A stretch of 64,000 bases of DNA from the NCBI GenBank assembly GCA_027574665.1, contig CM050654.1:12456142-12520141 (forward strand). Reading direction: 5' to 3'. The position numbers and the translations under genes were made by a program. This DNA is from Rhynochetos jubatus (lineage: Eukaryota; Chordata; Aves; Eurypygiformes; Rhynochetidae). Positions within the stretch are counted from its first letter, which is position 1, and each line of letters begins with the position of its first letter. This document shows, one piece after another, positions 58,465 through 64,000 of this stretch. Below the pieces are notes generated by a model that had not been told where the DNA came from, ran no database searches, and saw only the letters and a list, made by a program, of their open reading frames with translations.

Positions 58465-61450
58465 CCTGATAGGTACTCACATGCTATTGCCAAATTTGGA
58501 GAAGGGAGTATGTCATTCTCTGAAGCAGCAGAAGGAGGTAGTTTGCTTTGGAAATGCTCATTTGATAAATTCTGCTATGTCCTTTCTGCTGCACGAGCTG
58601 AAGAAGCTAGCATGGTAGCTGGTGCCTCCCTGTTTCCTCTAGTGCATGATAGTCTTGCAGTATTCCTGCTTTGTATCAAAATTTTTATTACTATAGGCTG
58701 TTGAGAAGTAACTTCTGGTTTATAGTGTAAGAGGTGGCACATTTGTTTCCTGACCTTTTTTGATTCATTTACTGCTTGAAGTCTATGTTCTCTATATCAG
58801 TTTCAGTTGCAATTAAAGGAGTAAGATGAAAATTAATAATAGTATTTTTTTGGTTTATGCTTTCCAGTATATATACATACCAGCAATTATCTGCCATCAT
58901 TCCAAACACTTTCTGTGTAAACCAGCACTTTCTTGTCATATTATGCCTTCAGTTTCAATCCTTTTCCACCTAGATCTGTGCACACAGAACAACTAGCAAG
59001 CTGGGTTAACTTGTGCAAAATCCCTGATATATTTTTTGTTCCACATACTTTGTTTTCCCTCTGCTCCCAACCACTAAGTTGTTTGACTTATGTAGTCATA
59101 AACATAATTCTCCCCTGTGCTCATCTCATTGCACTGCAGTGAGAAAGGACTGGCTGTTATTAGTAGTCTTGATGCAGCAGATGAAGCACAAAAAAAATGT
59201 TGGGGCAGGGGAAGGAAAAATTTAAAATTTCAAAACACATGAGACTATCATCTGTTTTCATGTTTTGTAAGGAGCAATTCAATAATTTCCCCCAAATCAT
59301 CTAAATTTGATTCATTCTGTTTTAGCAGCCATATTATTGCTGCTATCAATTGGAAACTCATCTGTCTGAAAAGCAAGTGTCTAAGCTTTTATTTTGAGAT
59401 GTAATATGCCATAATATTTTGGAAAATGAACAAGACATTCCTGATTGGTTAAAAAGTGTGCATTTGTGTAAAAATGTTCAGTAGGCTGAGTATTATGCGG
59501 GAAATGCCAGCATTTGACACTGATATAAAGCTAATGTCGTAAGACATTTTAATATAGCAATGTATCATGGAATACTTTTTGATTAAAGGAGACATTTGGA
59601 AACATTAGACAAAGTACAGTTATGTAAAATAAAATATTTTACAATGTAGTTTCAACTCCAATATTAATCTCAGTACTTTATGGCAAAATAGTAATCACAG
59701 GTGAAGACAAAGCTGCCTATACAACAATCCATAGTTGGTTCCTCTCATGTTTGTATATTTCATATTATATCAAGAAAACAATGGAGAGAGATTTTCAAAT
59801 GCAGCACTGCTTTATGTGCCCCATTTTGAAGTATTTACTTGAATTTCATGAAGAGGTATGGTACTCAATTACTGAAACACAGCATCTTTTCTCTTTAGGC
59901 TATTAAAGAGTTCTCTCTTCTTTTAAATGTTTCTATGCTCTGGAAGAAAATATTGCTGTCACTTTCAGTGGCACTTGCCTTTCATCTCGCTGCTTTTCAA
60001 TGGCTTTCAAGTCTAAGTGTTATCCACTTTATTTGTATTCTGGTGTGGCTTCTGTGAAGCATACCTTTCTGTCAGCTGAGTGCAAACTTTAGATGTTTTG
60101 TATTTGGAAGCTATGGTATAAACAAATTGACAATATCAAGTGCAACCTATCCTCTTGCAGGCAATTTTCACCAGTTTGCTATAGACCATTATTCCTCCAA
60201 TTCATTCAGCAGAACCATTTACTTTCATTCGAGTAGGGTTGGGGTTGAGTCTGTCCCCAGAGCTTGATTTAAAAGCCCTTGGATTTGTGTTGAGGCCATA
60301 CGCTAAACATGAAAGTAATTCTGTGTCAAAGATTTTAGTAGCAATTATTCACTTGACCGTATTTCTTTATCTGGTTTCTTCCAATATTAAAGGTTTCTTC
60401 AGTGTTTAAGGTGGTAGCTCTGCTATATCTTGCTGCTGAGTTTGTAACTGCCCTACTAGGGTCTAAATTTGCCTTCAAGTGAGCTCTTAAAGATGCTAAA
60501 TTTGTACTAGCACATAAGAGAACTTATTTTTATTCTTGCTTCTGTTTTTACTTATCTTGGCCTTCTACTGCCTTTATAATTTACTGTTTAGATAAATAAC
60601 AGTGGTCAGCAGTAATTTATCATTTTTAGCACCTTCACCATTTTTGTGGGTCTCAACAGCTTTTTATGAGCATGTTTTTGTGTTACAGCAGAGCAACATG
60701 TATGTTTGCAGAATCAAAATATTCTGCATAGATTCATCAGAAGCTTAATTTGGATCTTTTAAGTACGTAACTATGGGGACTTTTTAGGGACAACATGAAG
60801 TACAGTTGAAGATAAGGCAGATAGGAGAAGCTCATGGTCTTTAATCTTAGTCATTTTCCTGTGGGGTGTGTGTTCCAATATTTTAAGCTTTAAAGGCAGC
60901 CATAATAGAGTACAATAATACTATTACAAGGAAGTTGTATATGTTGTTTTATTATATTTTAAATTCTTTTAAAATTATTAATACAATATCTGTAGTCGAA
61001 TTGTCCTCTTCAGTCTGAAGTCTAATGCTGTTTAGAAATTACTTCATTGCCAAACATAATGGAATCTGGACCATTTGGTCAAAGCTTTGTAGTTTAAAAC
61101 ACATATTTCAGATTTAGAAGAACAGCAAGATAAGAACCTTAAAATATATTGTATCATGCGGTTTGTCAGACTTGTTTTAATGACTACAACTTTGTGTTAG
61201 TGGGATGTGACTAGGTCCCATACTTCCAATGTTTGCATCCATATTTACAGACTAGCTAAGTCAAAATGTGAATCAATTTAATGTTATTGTTTTACTCAAT
61301 TATTCAAATTTGCTGACACTGAACACCTGACACAGTACAAACAAGCTTTGCTTAATATCACTTCTGAAATTCTAATAGAGGATTTCTGTTTTGAAGAGTT
61401 ATTCTTGTTTGTTTATCAATACTCATTACATTTCCTTTTAAAGTATTTAA

Positions 61451-61512
61451 TTTTTTTTTTTTTTTACAAAAGCTACTAATCTTAGGTATTCTCTGAAGGA
61501 AAAAAAAAAAAA
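61451..61512. repeat. T15 ... A13 complementary homopolymer pair
   Basis: Fifteen T residues (61451-61465) and thirteen A residues (61500-61512) are separated by 34 bases, so the two runs can pair as a hairpin. It may be chance, or the trace of two tail-bearing insertions in opposite orientation. Confidence 0.7.
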
Positions 61513-62414
61513 CATATTTTCTCTGAAAATGTGCTTTTACATCATAACTCTTTAAGCAAATCCATAGTGAACCTCAGAGATAACTAATGCTTTTTAGTCA
61601 GGGAAACAATAACTGAGAATTGAAGTATATAAGGGGAAGAGGAGCCAACAGAGAAATTATGTAGTTGCCAACATCCCAAAGATATTTTTAGGCTACCTAA
61701 CCAATTTGAAAAAATAAATGCCACAATACTGTGCTCTTCAGCAATGCTGTATGTATCCTGGGAAGGCTTGCTGAGACACCTGGGAGTCCAAGTATCCTGG
61801 ACAGCTTGTCATTCGGTTACCCACATGTGTTCTGCAATTGGACCTCTGAAGTGTTCTAAGCCTGTCTGTCTTACTGCATAAAGGAAAACCCTAGTTTTCA
61901 GAAAAACAATGTGGAAGCGACCTTTCCTGTGAGATAGTGCCATGTTTTACTGATACATGATGGTGCCAAGTATCTGCAGAGCTCGGGGATTGCCTAAACT
62001 TTGTTCATCATTTAGTCTTCTCCAAAGCTACTGAAGGGGAGAGAGCATAATGAAATGGATCCCTGCATTGCAGTGCAATCTCAGTCAGGCCTGGAAAGGA
62101 TAAAGTTATGAAGGCAGGCAGTAGACAAACTGTTGTCAAAATTTACGACTTTCTCCAAGGCACACTGAAATCAGCTGAAATCTTCCAGTAGACACTGAGG
62201 ATCTTTGTTTTGGTTCAAATAAAAGTAAACAAAGATGCTGACTGTTAGGGAAGAAGAGGGGGTGGAATAAAAAGCACCAAGGCTATAAGAATTTTGCCAG
62301 TTACTTACAAGGAGCCAAACCAAGCAACAGCTATCTTAATAATCATAAAAGATTTCCATGTGATTTCTCTCCCTCATCTTTCCTGATACTAGCATAAAAT
62401 TGTAAGTCTTGAGG

Positions 62415-62495
62415 TGTTGAGGGGGTAGGGTTTTTGGTTGCTTTTTCTTTGCTTTTTTGTTGTGTTTTTGGGGGTGTTTTGTTTTGCTTTTTACA
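62415..62495. repeat. T/G-rich low-complexity tract
   Basis: Runs of GTTTT, GCTTTTT and TTTTTGGGGG steps over about 80 bases, with almost no A or C on the plus strand. It is simple sequence with no coding or RNA signature. Confidence 0.75.
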
Positions 62496-64000
62496 AAATG
62501 AACATAGAATGCATTCTTCTTTCCTAGTTCTTAATGCTTTTTATTGCACTCGTGGTAACCATTAGGAGCATAACAGTGTCAAGAGAGCAGGCCATGCTTC
62601 CAGGAGGCACTTGAGCAGATTTATGATGGCAGCAAGCTTCCAGTTTCCCTGGTCACCTTTTATAGATTTACATGCTGGTTTAATAAGAGTGAACAATGAG
62701 CTATTTGTCAACTGGGAAAGCAGTTTTATGAGGAGATAACATCTAAATTTTTAGGTTTTGCTTTAAAGCAACTTATGTGGAATAACAGTTGCTTGCACAC
62801 ATGTAAAACAAAGTAATCTGAAAGAAAGCAGCACAGATGAGGAAAACTGACAACTTTGAAGAAGTTGGAAATTAGTCATTTTAGGAAGTTGCAAATGCTT
62901 GGTGAGGTGTTGAATGATAGTGGTATTAATACAGCTTTGGCTTACATTACTGATCTGTTAGGATCTAACACCTAATTACTTTTATGTCCAGTTGGCATAT
63001 AGGGAAATGCCACCATTCTGGTACAGAGCACTGGTCTTTTATGTTTATGAAAAGACACAGCTCAAGGCTGGCTGCCCAGTTTTCAATGAGCTAGAGGACT
63101 TTAGTCATGCTAAGGTACACTTGAGAGTTTTGTAGCAAGTTAAGCTGTCCATAGAGAGACAGCCACAGCAATTTAAAAATTAAGACATTCTTCCACAGAG
63201 ATAAATATAATGAAAAAAATAGTGATAATTCCTGAACTTGTCAGAATTTTTTTGTAGAAATTGAAGTGTATTTTCTAGTGCAGTTCAAATAACCTGAAAG
63301 TCTTACTACTTCTTGACCTAAGTGCTAGATAAAATTAATGAGAAAGATGTGAAAATACATTAACTGAGGGGAATTTTAAAGTGAAGGGCAGGATATTTTT
63401 TAAGTGAGCATAATAGGTGGGCTTATATTAGTGTGCCTGGACACTTTCATCAGCTTAATTTCAGTCCCATGCAGGTGGAGTCAGAGTAGACTCGAATTCC
63501 TGTGGTATCATCTAAATTTCTGTGCAGCTGTACATATTATTCCCACATTCCAGTAAGGCTTAGTTGTTAACTTCACCCTCCCAAAAAGACTTGAGCTATA
63601 CAAAAGCCTGAAACTTGGGGAAGGTCTAGAGATTGAGAAGTCTTACATTTCTTCATCTCTCCCTTAAGCACTCTATCTATTTTATGTTCAGAATAGGAAA
63701 TATATGAAATACAGGAACTCACTCCACTTCTTTCATTATGTGCTACTAGACAGTTACCCTATATGATCAGTAGGTCCAGTGTGGCCACAGCTACATGTAA
63801 TCTTGGTAGGTATCCAGTCCTCACAGGAGCAGGTCCAGTACTTGTACTCCTGTCAATGAGTCAGACAAGAAATCCAGAACCCTTAAATCCAGCCCAGGCC
63901 CTGTAGATGACTGTCAGGATTTTCCAAGATTAAAACTGTCATCTCTGGATAGACTTTTTTCTTTTGTCATTGCATAAATCTTACATGCTGTCAAACAATC

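Larger units (their letters stand above)
55091..64000. other. Non-coding stretch, no gene recognised
   Basis: AT-rich DNA without a recognisable exon or RNA gene. It includes candidate conserved blocks at 56.47-56.72 and 57.20-57.35 kb and another complex patch around 57.76-57.95 kb, and simple T/A and T/G tracts near 61.45 and 62.42 kb. The 99-codon frame at 57046-57345 coincides with one of these blocks but reads as no known protein. Confidence 0.5.

Noticed and set aside
1..64000. CRISPR array, operons, ribosome binding sites, tRNA or rRNA genes
   Set aside because: No regularly spaced repeat array, no tRNA B-box, no rRNA segment and no bacterial gene organisation were seen; the sequence is vertebrate non-coding DNA.
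1..64000. A previously undescribed multi-gene biological system
   Set aside because: No recognisable protein-coding gene cluster is present, so nothing in the sequence supports such a claim.

Overview
The window reads as vertebrate, most probably bird, non-coding nuclear DNA. It is AT-rich by eye, has no dense gene packing, and no open frame in it encodes a protein I recognise. The bird assignment rests on three things: a recognisable CR1 retroposon tail on the minus strand near 47.23-47.31 kb, a much older CR1/L3-type tail on the plus strand near 54.60-54.80 kb, and an endogenous-retrovirus-type LTR with an associated tandem repeat at 6.43-7.83 kb. Interspersed repeats are sparse, and I saw none of the SINE or L1 families typical of mammals. 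No sequence search was possible, so family names come from remembered consensus motifs.

Layout. 1-6.4 kb is unremarkable non-coding sequence with a TA/TG microsatellite and a purine-rich tract. 6.43-7.83 kb is the LTR-type element: a TATA box, an AATAAA signal, then a region duplicated with a period of about 0.3 kb. 7.8-33.7 kb is non-coding DNA with homopolymers, three short remnants resembling old palindromic repeats (15.74, 22.51 and 24.18 kb), several AT-rich TAATTA-bearing blocks that look like candidate conserved non-coding elements, and one possible first exon with a strong splice donor at 28.19 kb. 33.70-34.48 kb is the compositional outlier: a GC-rich, strongly G-skewed island with a perfect GC box, ending in an ATG and a near-consensus GTAAGT donor. 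It is the best candidate for a promoter and first exon, probably on the plus strand. 34.5-64 kb is again non-coding, carrying the two CR1 fragments, more palindromic-repeat remnants near 49.7-50.0 and 54.8-55.1 kb, and further candidate conserved blocks.

Interpretation. The window is best seen as a gene-poor stretch, either intergenic around a promoter or the first-intron side of a large gene starting near 34 kb. No operon-like or multi-gene system can be supported, and I found no CRISPR array, tRNA, rRNA or recognisable small RNA. The strongest leads are the retroviral element with its internal duplication, the G-skewed island with its candidate exon, and the repeated traces of ancient palindromic elements.
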